NCBI RefSeq assembly: GCF_030823405.1 | Contig: NZ_JAUSXC010000001.1 | Location: forward strand, 806,001 to 870,000 | From: Chryseobacterium ginsenosidimutans | GTDB taxonomy: Bacteria; Bacteroidota; Bacteroidia; Flavobacteriales; Weeksellaceae | DNA length: 64,000 nucleotides | Direction: 5' to 3' | Shown: positions 51,567 to 63,873 of the stretch, one piece after another | Position numbering within the stretch: position 1 is the first letter of the stretch | How the letters are laid out: each line of letters opens with the position of its first letter | The notes under the pieces: model-generated | What the model saw: the letters and a program-made list of their open reading frames with translations, nothing else | What the model was told of the DNA's origin: nothing | Database searches by the model: none | Program-made: the position numbers and the translations under genes

Positions 51567-51890
51567 ATGAAAAATCAACAGTCTACCCAAGGAATTTTAT
51601 CTATTGTTGCATTGGTTTGTCTTGCAGCAGGATGGTTCAATTTCTTTTCTCCGGAAATCAATGATCTTCTTTCCCGAAAAGTTTTTTATGTCTTGATTGG
51701 AATAAGCTTTTTTTTGCAGGCACCTTCTCTGAGTAATAAAAATTTTATGTACGCCATGTATGGTGCTGCAGCATTATGTGTTATTGGTGCATTTTTTCCT
51801 TTAGATTGGAAAATTTCGGGAATAAAAACCGTAGGTCTTTTAGCAGGAATTATCCTTTCATTTTCAAACAGACCAAGTTATCGTCAATAA
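51567..51890 (+). CDS. Small integral membrane protein of unknown function
   Basis: A 107-residue protein with four short hydrophobic segments (about 10-28, 37-55, 60-78, 84-101). The ATG at 51567 is used instead of the TTG at 51564. No recognisable family; it sits between panB and the pseudouridine synthase gene with gaps of only a few bases, so it is part of that operon. Confidence 0.7.
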   Translation: MKNQQSTQGILSIVALVCLAAGWFNFFSPEINDLLSRKVFYVLIGISFFLQAPSLSNKNFMYAMYGAAALCVIGAFFPLDWKISGIKTVGLLAGIILSFSNRPSYRQ

Positions 51891-51893
51891 ATC

Positions 51894-52571
51894 ATGGAGG
51901 AGCAGATTGTTTATGAAGACAACCATCTTTTGGTTATTAATAAAAAAGTAGGACAGCTCGTACAGGGCGACAAAACCGGCGACGAATCTTTATTAGACTC
52001 AATCAAGAATTTTATAAAAATAAGAGATGACAAACCCGGAAATGTTTTTCTTGGTTTGGTTCATCGTATAGATCGTCCGACTTCAGGTTTGGTGATTTAT
52101 GCTAAAACTTCCAAAGCTTTATCCCGTCTGACTCAAATGGTTAAAAACCGTGAGGTTAAAAAGACCTATTGGGCGGTTGTGGCAAAGGAAATGATTCCTA
52201 AGAGCCAAAGATTGGTTCATTATTTACAGAAGAACGAAAAAAATAATAAGGCCATTGTTTTTACAAAAGTAACCGACGGTGCAAAAGAAGCAATTCTTAC
52301 GTATAATGTCATTAAAAGTTTAGATAATTATCTTTTGTTGGAAATTGATCTTGAAACAGGAAGACATCATCAAATCAGAGCTCAATTGTCGAAAACCGGA
52401 ATTCCGATTAAAGGTGATTTAAAATATGGGGCGCCTCGCTCCAATCCGGATGGTGGAATCAACCTGCACGCCAGAAAGCTGGAGTTTATTCATCCGGTTA
52501 CAAAAGAAGCTGTTGAAATTATAGCTCCCGTTCCGCAGAATGATGCAATTTGGAGAGCTTGTGAAGAATAA
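51894..52571 (+). CDS. RluA family pseudouridine synthase
   Basis: A 225-residue single-domain enzyme without an S4 domain. Its catalytic block LVHRIDRPTSGLVIYAKTSKALSRL holds the active-site Asp, and GRHHQIRAQLSKTGIPIKGDLKYGA completes the RluA signature. It isomerises a uridine in tRNA or 23S rRNA. The exact position cannot be read from sequence; the compact form resembles TruC/RluA-like enzymes. A terminator follows. Confidence 0.92.
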   Translation: MEEQIVYEDNHLLVINKKVGQLVQGDKTGDESLLDSIKNFIKIRDDKPGNVFLGLVHRIDRPTSGLVIYAKTSKALSRLTQMVKNREVKKTYWAVVAKEMIPKSQRLVHYLQKNEKNNKAIVFTKVTDGAKEAILTYNVIKSLDNYLLLEIDLETGRHHQIRAQLSKTGIPIKGDLKYGAPRSNPDGGINLHARKLEFIHPVTKEAVEIIAPVPQNDAIWRACEE

Positions 52572-52598
52572 ATTAAATTTAAAAAAAAATTAAATAGT

Positions 52599-52629
52599 AG
52601 ACCGTCTCAAATCGAGATGGTCTTTTTTA
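52599..52629 (+). terminator. Terminator after the pseudouridine synthase gene
   Basis: A 10-base stem AGACCGTCTC / GAGATGGTCT with a 5-base loop, one mismatch and a T-tract. Confidence 0.8.
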
Positions 52630-52650
52630 TTTCAAAAATAAATACAAATT

Positions 52651-52681
52651 TTTGTCTGTTTCAAAAAAATGTCTAACTTCG
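52651..52681 (+). promoter_or_regulatory. Promoter of the thiamin operon
   Basis: TTTG at 52651-52654, a 19-base spacer, then TAACTTCG at 52674-52681, a one-base variant of the consensus. Transcription would begin near 52686, exactly where the TPP aptamer starts. Confidence 0.6.
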
Positions 52682-52686
52682 TACTA

Positions 52687-52798
52687 ACTTTAGGGGTGTC
52701 TGTGATAAGCGGACTGAGATTTTACCCTTTGAACCTGATCTGGATTATACCAGCGTAGGGAAAAGTGACATGACTTTTGCTGTACATTCTATTGTACA
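52687..52798 (+). promoter_or_regulatory. TPP riboswitch with candidate expression platform
   Basis: The TPP aptamer is plain: GGGGTGTC (52693-52700), the CTGAGA element, ACCC...GAACCTGATC, then the TGGATTATACCAGCGTAGGG arm ending near 52760. ACTTT at 52687-52691 can pair with the AAAGT at 52762-52766 to close P1. The same AAAAGT can pair with ACTTTT at 52773-52778, so the two folds exclude each other. A TGTACA-N6-TGTACA hairpin at 52781-52798 follows. It should lower thiamin gene expression when TPP is high. Confidence 0.92.
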
Positions 52799-52834
52799 AT
52801 AATGGGCATTCCTAAAGTATTTAAAAATTTAGGA

Positions 52835-55432
<2,598 letters not shown>

Positions 55433-55457
<25 letters not shown>

Positions 55458-56176
55458 TGAGCATTGCAGGCTACGACCCAAGTGGCGGCGCAGGCGTATT
55501 GGCAGATAATAAAACATTTGAACAATTGAAAGTTCAGGGGCTGGGAGTTTGTACTGCAATAACTTTACAGACAGAATCTGAATGTTTGAGTCTGAATTGG
55601 CAACCTTTAGAAGAAATTGTATCTGCAATTGATATTTTGATGAAAAATTATCATGTTGAATCATTTAAAATTGGAGTTATAAAAGACGCTCAATTTTTAA
55701 CTCAAATTGTAGAAAAAATTAAATCTATTAATCCTGAAGCAAAAATTGTTTGGGATCCTGTGTTGAAAAGTACATCCGAATTTTCTTTTTTTGATCTGAA
55801 TACAATTTCTGAGTTGGAAAATGTTTTAAAACACATTGATTTAATGACACCAAATTATCATGAATATCAAGTTTTAAGAGAAAATCATCTTTTTGAAAAA
55901 TCAGAAAATTCATGTTCAGTTTTAATTAAAGGAGGGCATCGTAAAGATCAATTAGGAACAGATGTTTTAGTGCAGAGTGGAAAAGAAATATCAATTCATC
56001 CGACTGATAAAACTTCTGTTTATTATCCGAAGCATGGTTCTGGTTGTGTACTTTCTTCTGCGATTGCGAGTCATTTAGCTTTGGGGAAAAACATCGAAGA
56101 TGCGTGCCGAAACGGGAAGTTATATATCGAAAAGTTTTTAAAAAGTAATCCTACTTTACTAGGATTTCATGTATAA
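55433..56176 (+). CDS. thiD: Hydroxymethylpyrimidine/phosphomethylpyrimidine kinase
   Basis: A 247-residue ribokinase-fold enzyme phosphorylating HMP-P to HMP-PP. Signatures: SIAGYDPSGGAGVLADNKTFEQL (about 10-32), GVIKDAQFL, WDPVLKSTSEF and the C-terminal KHGSGCVLSSAIASHLALG. An alternative start at 55457 overlaps the previous stop (TAATG), but the family normally has the extra eight residues. Confidence 0.93.
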
Positions 56177-56258
56177 AATTCAAGAAGCTAATGTTTGTAC
56201 TTCTTGCTGAGTGTTAACGCCTTTGCGAACTTAAAAATAGTTAGTAGTTAAAATAAAA

Positions 56259-56873
56259 ATGGAAAAATTACAATATATATCTCAGGGATTTACGATAAAA
56301 GATCAGGAGCTGAACATCCGAAAAGCTCTTGATCACGGAATAAAATGGATTCAGGTTCGCTGGAAAAATGCTCCTGAAAATAAGTTTATCAAACTTTGTG
56401 AAATTTCAAAAAAGTTATGTTCGGACAATCAGACGGTTTGTATCATCAACGACCATGTTCAGATTGCAAAAGAGATCGATGCAGACGGGGTTCATTTAGG
56501 ATTAAAAGATACTTCCATAGAAATTGCGAGACATATTTTAGGAGAAAATAAAATCATTGGAGGAACGGCAAACACCATTTTAGATGTTCTTCAGAGATTG
56601 AATGAACCTTGTGATTATATCGGTTTAGGACCTTTAAGATTTACTTCAACTAAAGAACAATTAAGTCCGATTTTAGGGTTTGAAGGGTATGAAAAAATTA
56701 TTCAAAGTTTACAGGAAAAATCACTGGAAATCCCAAAAATATTTGCGATTGGTGGAGTAGTGTTAAAAGACATCGAACTCTTACAGCAAATCGGAATTTA
56801 CGGAGCCGCAGTTTCCGGACAAATTACTAATCAGCCTTCTATTATCAACGAATTTAAAGCCGTTTTACAATGA
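56259..56873 (+). CDS. thiE: Thiamine phosphate synthase
   Basis: A 204-residue TIM-barrel enzyme joining HMP-PP and thiazole phosphate. [33 protein letters not shown] and [14 protein letters not shown] are the classic ThiE motifs, with the phosphate loop [14 protein letters not shown]. It overlaps thiG by four bases. Confidence 0.93.
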   Translation: MEKLQYISQGFTIKDQELNIRKALDHGIKWIQVRWKNAPENKFIKLCEISKKLCSDNQTVCIINDHVQIAKEIDADGVHLGLKDTSIEIARHILGENKIIGGTANTILDVLQRLNEPCDYIGLGPLRFTSTKEQLSPILGFEGYEKIIQSLQEKSLEIPKIFAIGGVVLKDIELLQQIGIYGAAVSGQITNQPSIINEFKAVLQ

Positions 56874-57646
56874 AAAATCAACCTTTAATAATAGCAGACA
56901 GAACTTTTCAATCGAGATTGTTTTTAGGAACAGGAAAATTCGGAAACCTTTCAGAAATGACCGATTCCATCATCGCTTCAGGCAGTGAAATGGTAACAAT
57001 GGCGCTGAAAAGAATCGATTCTCAATCTTCGGAAGATGATTTATTGAATGCTTTAAAACCTACAAAATCTCACCTTTTGCCCAATACTTCAGGAGCAAGA
57101 ACAGCTAAAGAAGCAGTTTTGGCAGCACAATTGGCAAGAGAAGCATTGGGAACAAACTGGATAAAACTGGAAATTCATCCTGACCCAAAATATTTATTAC
57201 CCGATCCCATTGAAACGTTGTACGCAACAGAAGAATTGGCAAAATTAGGATTTATCGTGATGCCTTACATTCATGCCGATCCGGTTTTGTGTAAACGTCT
57301 GGAGGATGTAGGAACAGCGGTTGTGATGCCTTTGGGAGCGCCAATTGGTACAAATAAAGGATTGAGAACATTGGACTTTTTGGAAATAATTATCAGCCAG
57401 AGTAAAGTTCCTGTGGTAGTTGATGCTGGAATTGGTGCGCCTTCCGACGCTGCAAAAGCAATGGAAATGGGCGCTGATGCGGTTTTGGTGAATACAGCAA
57501 TTGCCGTTGCAAGAAATCCTGTAAATATGGCATTGGCTTTTAAAGAAGGTGTTATTGCCGGAAGAAGAGCCTTTGAAGCAGGATTGGGAGCGATTGGAAA
57601 CCATGCCGAAGCATCAAGTCCGTTGACGTCTTTTTTGTTTGATTAA
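56870..57646 (+). CDS. thiG: Thiazole synthase ThiG
   Basis: A 258-residue enzyme that assembles thiazole phosphate from DXP, dehydroglycine and ThiS thiocarboxylate. [12 protein letters not shown], the Schiff-base Lys in [66 protein letters not shown] are family blocks. It is translationally coupled to thiE, with stop/start overlap. Confidence 0.96.
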   Translation: MKNQPLIIADRTFQSRLFLGTGKFGNLSEMTDSIIASGSEMVTMALKRIDSQSSEDDLLNALKPTKSHLLPNTSGARTAKEAVLAAQLAREALGTNWIKLEIHPDPKYLLPDPIETLYATEELAKLGFIVMPYIHADPVLCKRLEDVGTAVVMPLGAPIGTNKGLRTLDFLEIIISQSKVPVVVDAGIGAPSDAAKAMEMGADAVLVNTAIAVARNPVNMALAFKEGVIAGRRAFEAGLGAIGNHAEASSPLTSFLFD

Positions 57647-57656
57647 CCCGAATATT

Positions 57657-58775
57657 ATGAAGAGTTTTAAAGATTTTTTTGAAAAATATCAATGGGATGA
57701 GGTAAAAACGAGACTCGAAAAAGTGACACTATCTGACGTAGAAAATAGCCTTCAAAAAAAGAATAAAACAATAGATGATTTCCTGAATTTTCTATCGCCT
57801 GTTGCTGCTCAGAAGTTGGAATTAATGGCAAAAATGGCCCAGCAACTCACTCAAAAACGTTTTGGGAAAACCATTCAGTTGTATGCACCGTTGTATCTGA
57901 GCAATGAATGTCAGAATATTTGTACCTATTGCGGTTTTAGTTTAGATAATTCGATTAAAAGAAAAACGCTTTCTAATACGGAGTTGATGATCGAAGCTAC
58001 CGTTTTAAAATCAATGGGCGTCAATCATGTGTTGCTGGTAAGCGGAGAAGCAAATAAAACGGTGGGAATTGATTATTTTTTGAATGCCACTCGTCTGTTA
58101 AAACCTCATTTTGCCAATATATCCATTGAAGTTCAGCCTTTGTCGGAGGAAGAATATTGTCAGCTTCATGATGCAGGCGTCAATGCTGTTTTGGTTTATC
58201 AGGAAACATATCATCAGGAAGTGTATAAAGAATATCATCCGAAAGGGAAGAAATCAAATTTTAATTTTCGTCTGGAAACACCCGACAGAATTGGAAATGC
58301 GGGAATTCATAAAATAGGATTAGGAGTTTTGCTCGGTCTGGAAGATTGGCGGGTTGACAGTTTTTTTAATGCTTTACATATCGATTATCTTCAAAAACAA
58401 TATTGGAAAAGCAAATTTTCGGTGTCATTTCCTAGACTTCGACCTGCAGAAGGGATTATTGAACCGAATTTTATTATGTCTGATAGAGATTTACTCCAAT
58501 TAATTTGTGCGTACCGAATCTGGAATGAGGACCTGGAAATCTCAATTTCTACAAGAGAAAGTGAAAAATTTAGAAATAATATTATTTCGCTCGGAGCAAC
58601 GGCGATGAGTGCTGCTTCAAAGACAAATCCTGGTGGTTATGCGGTTGATAAAGAATCTCTGGAACAATTTGAAACCAGCGATGAAAGAAGTATGCAGGAA
58701 ATTAAGAATGTTATTAAAAAAGCAGGTTATGATCCTGTAATGAAAGATTGGGATTCTGTGTATAGTGGATTTTAA
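57657..58775 (+). CDS. thiH: 2-iminoacetate synthase ThiH
   Basis: A 372-residue radical SAM tyrosine lyase giving dehydroglycine and p-cresol. I start at MKSFKDFFEKY (57657); the upstream ATG at 57639 overlaps thiG. The cluster motif is CQNICTYCGF (CX3CX2C), followed by VSGEANKTVGIDYF. Choice of ThiH over ThiO means that the cell makes dehydroglycine from tyrosine, an oxygen-sensitive route. Confidence 0.95.
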   Translation: MKSFKDFFEKYQWDEVKTRLEKVTLSDVENSLQKKNKTIDDFLNFLSPVAAQKLELMAKMAQQLTQKRFGKTIQLYAPLYLSNECQNICTYCGFSLDNSIKRKTLSNTELMIEATVLKSMGVNHVLLVSGEANKTVGIDYFLNATRLLKPHFANISIEVQPLSEEEYCQLHDAGVNAVLVYQETYHQEVYKEYHPKGKKSNFNFRLETPDRIGNAGIHKIGLGVLLGLEDWRVDSFFNALHIDYLQKQYWKSKFSVSFPRLRPAEGIIEPNFIMSDRDLLQLICAYRIWNEDLEISISTRESEKFRNNIISLGATAMSAASKTNPGGYAVDKESLEQFETSDERSMQEIKNVIKKAGYDPVMKDWDSVYSGF

Positions 58776-58807
58776 ATTTAAATAAAGGCTTAAGTTAAAA
58801 TAGTGTA

Positions 58808-59518
58808 ATGAAAAGCGAAGACATTTTTGCACGATACAGCCGACAGATTTTTATTGAAGAAATCGGGATTGACGGTCAACGTAAAATCATGAATTCCAAA
58901 GTTCTTGTTATTGGAGCTGGCGGTTTGGGAAGTCCTGTGATTCAATATCTGGCGGCGGCAGGAGTAGGAATTTTAGGTGTTGCAGATTTTGATGAGGTTG
59001 AATTGCATAATTTAAACCGACAAATTATTCACAACGAAAATTCGGTTGGGCAATCAAAGGTGAAAAGCGCAGAACGGTTTGTAAAAAACCTTAATCATCA
59101 GGTTAATTTTATCGGAATTGAAAGGAAAATTGATGAGTCAAACGCAGAAGATGTTGTTTCTCAGTTTGATATTATTGTTGATGGTTCTGATAATTTTAAA
59201 ACGAGATATTTAATTAATGATACTTGTGTAAAGTTGAAAAAACCTTTGGTGTATGGAAGCATTCTCGGTTTTTCAGGTCAGGTGGCAATATTTAACTATA
59301 AAGGAAGTAAAAACTTACGGGATCTATTTCCTGAACCTCCTAATGATGAAAATCTGCCGGATTGCGACAGTCTCGGAGTTTTGGGAGCTTTGCCCGGAAT
59401 TGTCGGAAGTATGATGGTTAATTTAACCTTAAAAATAATTACCGATCTGCCTTTACAATTAGATCAATTGACGTTAATTGATACCTTACACTGGCGATTT
59501 CAAACAATCGATTTCTAA
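58808..59518 (+). CDS. ThiF/MoeB/HesA family adenylyltransferase
   Basis: A 236-residue E1-like enzyme. YSRQIFIEEIGIDGQRKI and the ATP-binding GAGGLGSPVIQYLAAAGVG (about 34-52) lead to NRQIIHNENSVGQSK and DGSDNFKTRYLIND. The zinc-binding CxxC pairs of MoeB are absent, and no rhodanese domain follows. As the last gene of the thi operon it should adenylate ThiS. Sequence alone cannot exclude MoeB function. Confidence 0.88.
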   Translation: MKSEDIFARYSRQIFIEEIGIDGQRKIMNSKVLVIGAGGLGSPVIQYLAAAGVGILGVADFDEVELHNLNRQIIHNENSVGQSKVKSAERFVKNLNHQVNFIGIERKIDESNAEDVVSQFDIIVDGSDNFKTRYLINDTCVKLKKPLVYGSILGFSGQVAIFNYKGSKNLRDLFPEPPNDENLPDCDSLGVLGALPGIVGSMMVNLTLKIITDLPLQLDQLTLIDTLHWRFQTIDF

Positions 59519-59540
59519 ATTAATTCGTTAAAAAATAAAA

Positions 59541-59565
59541 AAGGCAGTGAAATTTTCACTGCCTT
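59541..59565. terminator. Terminator between the thi operon and the TonB-receptor gene
   Basis: A perfect 12-base stem AAGGCAGTGAAA / TTTCACTGCCTT with one base loop. The minus-strand U-tract is long, so it mainly ends the receptor gene. Confidence 0.85.
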
Positions 59566-59568
59566 AGT

Positions 59569-61794
59569 TTATTGTGCCTGTTGCATTACGCCGCCGGTTT
59601 CTTCTTTTTTACTGTTTAAAATATTTGGATCTTCTTTAGCCAGTTTGTTCCTTGTCGGAATTTTGTAATTAATAGAAAATCCGAAGTTTCTTGTGTCATA
59701 TTTACTGCTAATGACAACAGATTCGCCCGAAGGTGGATTAGAACGTACCTGCATTATCTGTCCATTGAAAATGTCATTGGCAAAAACAGAAAGTGTAAGG
59801 CGGTTATCCATGAATTTTTTCGTTAAAGTAATATCGACATTATTGTTGAATGGTTTTACTGCAGTGAAGTAGAAATATCCGGCTTTTGGGGTTAAATAAC
59901 TGTAATTTGCCGTCAATTTGATATCTTTTGGCAAAATTACCTGAGCCATAGCATTGAAGATCCAGAAACCTTTATTATTAAGATTGTCAATCTCATGCTT
60001 CTGATAACCAGCGTATATGTACATGAAATTGATTTTGTCAGGATTAAAATTAAACTTCATGATTTCGCTCAACGGTTTGCTAAAAATCATAAATGGAATA
60101 GGAAGACCAATATTCAAATTATGAATTCTCATATTTGAAATATTTATCTGTTGGTTATATAGTTTTCTACCGTCTTTTCTGATGATCTGCGCAACCTGAT
60201 TTTTTGCAGAACTTACACTATATCCAAGAAATGCATAGTCGAAAGCCGAAATTTTCAGTTCATAATTATCAAAAATAGTTGGCTGTAAGTTAGGGTTACC
60301 GGTAACTTCCGTACTTGGGCCTGAGAAAGTTACATTGTTTGGGTTTAGGGCAGAAATACTTGGTAAACTGATCTTCTTATTATAGTTGGCGGCTATATAA
60401 ACCTGATTCATTACATTATACTGAACACTCGCATTCGGGAACAATTTAAACTTATTGAAAGGGGTCAAATTACCTTCCACTAACTTTTTGTCTTTATCAA
60501 AATACCTTGTTACACCTGAAATGTCATAATTTTCCGCACGGGAACCTAATGTGAAATCAAACTTTTTTAGTTTTGCCTGGAATTCCAAATAGGTTGAAGC
60601 GGTCTGTCTTTGATATTCCAAATTGGTTAATCCAAAACTTTCAGTATTAAAATCCTGTCTTTCATACAAGCCTCCAAAGCTTACTTTTCCGCCATCAAGA
60701 AGTTTGATGGGTTGAGAATAATCTATTTTGAAGTTAGTAATATTCATGACAGATTTGTTATTTAAAATATCCTTCAACCCACTACTTTCACTATTTATTG
60801 GTTGATTTGGGGCAAATGTGAAATTGCCTTCCTGGAAAAAGTTATCCTGGGCAAATTTGCTGTCTGATCTTGTATATCCAAACTGGAAATCTAGCTTTTG
60901 AGATTTGTCTGCAAAACGTTTTTGGTAAGTTACGACTGCTTCCTGTCTCAAATTATCAGTATGAGCAACGTCTGAAGCACTATAAAATGCTTCTCTTAGA
61001 TCGTTTAAATTGTTATTGTATGGTAAATCTCCATGACCGTCACTTAAAGTATAATTGTCATTATTGTTGTGATAAATATCGTAGTTTAATAGTAATCTAT
61101 CTTGTCCGAGATCAAATGTTAAGCCTGATTTTGCAAAATATCCGCGGCCATATCTGCTTGTATTACTTGTCAGTAACTCATCTTGTTGAGTATTCAGCAT
61201 ACTTTCACGATAATTTTGACCAACATTCAATTGCCATCCGAAGATTTTATTTCTGGCATTTAAATTTAATGAATTCGTAATCCTGTTTCTGAATTTATCG
61301 TAATTCGTGAAAGAATAATTTCCTGAATATGTTGCTGTTAAATATTTATTAGCATTTTTGTTGGTAATAATATTCATAATTGCTCCTCCGGAAGTTGCAG
61401 GAAATTCTGCACCGGGCTGAGTGATTACTTCAATCCTTTCAACAGAGTTTGCAGGCATGCCTTCGAGGAAAGAATTTAATTCGTTTGAAGTGATATTTAA
61501 AGGTCTTCCGTTCAGATAAACATCCAATATTTTACCTTGGTACATCATTCCTGCAATATCTGTAGAAACCAGCCCCGGAAGTTTTTTGATGCCTTCCAAC
61601 ACGTTTCCGTTATTAAGCTGAGGCTGTTCCGAGAAATCAAAAATCGTACGGTCGGCTTTTTGTTCAACGGCTTTTTTAGTTTTGGTGATTGTAACGCCTT
61701 CAATTTGCTTTTCTTTGACTTGATTGGTGTTGTTTTCCTGGGCATAGGTAAACATAGAGCCTATCACAGAAATAACGAGTATAGTTTTTTTCAT
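59569..61794 (-). CDS. TonB-dependent receptor-like outer membrane protein
   Basis: A 741-residue protein with an N-terminal signal (MKKTILVISVIGSMFTYA) and a TonB-box-like plug domain: KAVEQKADRTIFDFSEQPQL, NVLEGIKKLPGLV and a VEVITQPGAEFPATSGGAIMNIITNK block near residue 130. A large beta-barrel follows. It has no SusD partner and no CarboxypepD N-terminal domain, which suggests the outer-membrane beta-barrel subfamily rather than SusC. Ligand unknown; iron, vitamin or peptide are possible. Confidence 0.9.
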   Translation of the reverse strand: MKKTILVISVIGSMFTYAQENNTNQVKEKQIEGVTITKTKKAVEQKADRTIFDFSEQPQLNNGNVLEGIKKLPGLVSTDIAGMMYQGKILDVYLNGRPLNITSNELNSFLEGMPANSVERIEVITQPGAEFPATSGGAIMNIITNKNANKYLTATYSGNYSFTNYDKFRNRITNSLNLNARNKIFGWQLNVGQNYRESMLNTQQDELLTSNTSRYGRGYFAKSGLTFDLGQDRLLLNYDIYHNNNDNYTLSDGHGDLPYNNNLNDLREAFYSASDVAHTDNLRQEAVVTYQKRFADKSQKLDFQFGYTRSDSKFAQDNFFQEGNFTFAPNQPINSESSGLKDILNNKSVMNITNFKIDYSQPIKLLDGGKVSFGGLYERQDFNTESFGLTNLEYQRQTASTYLEFQAKLKKFDFTLGSRAENYDISGVTRYFDKDKKLVEGNLTPFNKFKLFPNASVQYNVMNQVYIAANYNKKISLPSISALNPNNVTFSGPSTEVTGNPNLQPTIFDNYELKISAFDYAFLGYSVSSAKNQVAQIIRKDGRKLYNQQINISNMRIHNLNIGLPIPFMIFSKPLSEIMKFNFNPDKINFMYIYAGYQKHEIDNLNNKGFWIFNAMAQVILPKDIKLTANYSYLTPKAGYFYFTAVKPFNNNVDITLTKKFMDNRLTLSVFANDIFNGQIMQVRSNPPSGESVVISSKYDTRNFGFSINYKIPTRNKLAKEDPNILNSKKEETGGVMQQAQ

Positions 61795-61863
61795 AATGTT
61801 TTTACTACTATTCAGTTAGACGCCAAAAAAGGGTTTTTGTTACAAAAAAGAACCTTGATTTCT

Positions 61864-62703
61864 TCACTTCAGCGAAGTGAACTCTATATATTCGAACTCT
61901 GGAGATGAGGTAAACAGTTGTCTTAAAACCGATGCATGACCGTTTCCAGCAACAACAAGAATTCTGTCTTCCGAAGTATGCGGAATATTCTGAATATTTC
62001 TGAACATTCTTAAATTTCTGTCGTACCAGTATAAAGCCAGCATATCTGCACCGTCATGCTCTCGCAACTTAAAATCTCCACTAAGGTAAGCGCCATATTC
62101 ATACTGATGATATTCCTTACTGTTCATAAATTTGAAAAGATCCAAAATTGATTTGAAGTTTTTGCGTTCAGAATTTTTAAAGAACATATTATATTGTTTT
62201 GAAATCGGATCATCACTTACAAAATCATAGTCTGTTGTAAGATTTTTAAAATACATAGAATCTTTTTTACCAAATTTTTCCTGTAAATCATCTAAAACAG
62301 AATTTGCATCAATGCTGTATAATTCATTTATATTAAGCTCTTTTGCAATACGCATGGCAATCTGATAACGTTCGTCTCTTTTATCTGCGTGTTTACCTTC
62401 TTTATATTCTTTTAATTTTTCATTAGCTTTCCAGTCTGGCCAAGCTTCGATTGCAATTTTTGTAGGTTTAAATTTTTTGATATAGTCAATAAGTTCTGTC
62501 ACTTCTTTTGCTGTTTCAGGTAATAAAACATCTACCCGATCTCCTTTTTCTGTTTTATGGGCATCAAGATTAGGATAATCAAAATGGAATGAACCAACAA
62601 CTAATATTTTAGTTTTTGGATTGGTGAAATATTCTGATGGTTTTTTCTGAGCAGAAATTAATGCTGAGAAACTAAATAAAAAGATATACAATAATGTTTT
62701 CAT
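61864..62703 (-). CDS. DUF5694 domain protein, exported
   Basis: A 279-residue exported protein with a clear signal peptide (MKTLLYIFLFSFSALISAQ). The body has KTKILVVGSFHFDYPNLDAHKTEKGDRVDVL, KPTKIAIEAWPDW and a C-terminal RILVVAGNGHASVLRQLF. The His in SFHFDYPN and the AGNGHASVL block recall the TraB/GumN-like fold of DUF5694 proteins. Function unknown. A TAACTTTG box lies 16 bases upstream of the start. Confidence 0.85.
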   Translation of the reverse strand: MKTLLYIFLFSFSALISAQKKPSEYFTNPKTKILVVGSFHFDYPNLDAHKTEKGDRVDVLLPETAKEVTELIDYIKKFKPTKIAIEAWPDWKANEKLKEYKEGKHADKRDERYQIAMRIAKELNINELYSIDANSVLDDLQEKFGKKDSMYFKNLTTDYDFVSDDPISKQYNMFFKNSERKNFKSILDLFKFMNSKEYHQYEYGAYLSGDFKLREHDGADMLALYWYDRNLRMFRNIQNIPHTSEDRILVVAGNGHASVLRQLFTSSPEFEYIEFTSLK

Positions 62704-62719
62704 AGGATTATTTTTTTGA

Positions 62720-62727
62720 CAAAGTTA
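62720..62727 (-). promoter_or_regulatory. -7 box (TAACTTTG) of the DUF5694 gene
   Basis: A perfect TAnnTTTG on the minus strand, 16 bases before the ATG. Confidence 0.5.
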
Positions 62728-62850
62728 TCGTTCAGGAAAATAAAATAAAATAGTGTTTCGACCAACGGAAGATGAACTGGTACGAAATCATTTTTATCGG
62801 AAAAAAAGAACTGTTTGTCGAAAAAGAGAGCTGAAATTTATCAGAAAATC

Positions 62851-62858
62851 TATTTTTG
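62851..62858 (+). promoter_or_regulatory. -7 box (TATTTTTG) of the kinase gene, predicted leaderless
   Basis: A perfect TAnnTTTG that ends four bases before the ATG at 62863. Confidence 0.5.
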
Positions 62859-62862
62859 CTGT

Positions 62863-63873
62863 ATGAAAATTACCAAACTTCTTTATCTGCATATTTTCTT
62901 TTGGTCAATCTATATAATTGGTGCGGTTCTTATTCCTTATTTTGTTTTTGGCTCAAAGAATACGATTTTTAATATTACTTTCTTTATCACAAGTATTATT
63001 TGCTTCTATGTTAATTATTTTGTAGTTGTTCCGAAGTTTTTTGACGGTGACAAAATTTATAAATCAGTTATTGTATTTTTTCTGAGTGCGAGTTGCTTTG
63101 TGGGTCTGCGTTATTGTATGGAAGAATGGTTTTTACCGACTTTTTTTGGGATAAGAAATTACGCGGAAGGGATACGATTTATTTACTATTATTTTGATAA
63201 TATTTTTTACAGCAGTACAACGATTTTCATCAGTACGACGTTTTGGTTTTTCAGATATTTTATCAAAACTGAAGTTGAAAAGACAGAATTGGTAAAAGCT
63301 AAAAAAAATGCAGAATTACAAGCCTTAAAAACCCAGATTAATCCTCATTTTATTTTTAATTCTTTGAATAATATTTACTCTTTGGTGTATCAAAACTCAG
63401 ATAAAGCATTACCAGCGATTGAAGAATTAAGCCAATTATTGAGATACACGACAAAAGATCTGGAAAAAGATGTAATTTCTCTGGATAAGGAAATCGGTTA
63501 TATTGATAGTTTGACAGCGCTGGAAAAATTAAGAATTAAAAATCCGGAATTATTGATTATGGAAAAGAACATCAATCATCCGAAACTGAATATTTCTCCG
63601 ATGATTTTGGTTCCATTTGTAGAAAATGCCTTTAAACATGGCGATTTTAGGAATAAAGGATTTGCAATGAAACTTTCCGATGAAAATCAGATCCTGCATT
63701 TTCATCTTTTAAATTATAAGAAGGATAGAATGAAAGATTCGCTTTCAGGAATCGGAATTGAAAATGTGAAAAAGCGACTGGCAATTTTATATCCTAAAAA
63801 ACATGAATTAAATATCAAAGATTCGGAAACAGAATTTATCGTAGATTTAAAAATCGATTTACGGAATGAATAA
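62863..63873 (+). CDS. Sensor histidine kinase, LytS/YehU-like
   Basis: A 336-residue kinase started at MKITKLLYLHIFFWS (62863); a longer frame from a TTG at 62815 crosses the promoter box. Four transmembrane segments (about 8-27, 36-58, 70-87, 110-130) come before a short coiled coil and the His_kinase domain with KTQINPHFIFNSLNNIYSLVYQ, the phospho-acceptor His lying in NPHFIFNSLN. A HATPase N-box follows (LVPFVENAFKHG). Its 3' end overlaps the response-regulator start by 8 bases. Confidence 0.93.
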   Translation: MKITKLLYLHIFFWSIYIIGAVLIPYFVFGSKNTIFNITFFITSIICFYVNYFVVVPKFFDGDKIYKSVIVFFLSASCFVGLRYCMEEWFLPTFFGIRNYAEGIRFIYYYFDNIFYSSTTIFISTTFWFFRYFIKTEVEKTELVKAKKNAELQALKTQINPHFIFNSLNNIYSLVYQNSDKALPAIEELSQLLRYTTKDLEKDVISLDKEIGYIDSLTALEKLRIKNPELLIMEKNINHPKLNISPMILVPFVENAFKHGDFRNKGFAMKLSDENQILHFHLLNYKKDRMKDSLSGIGIENVKKRLAILYPKKHELNIKDSETEFIVDLKIDLRNE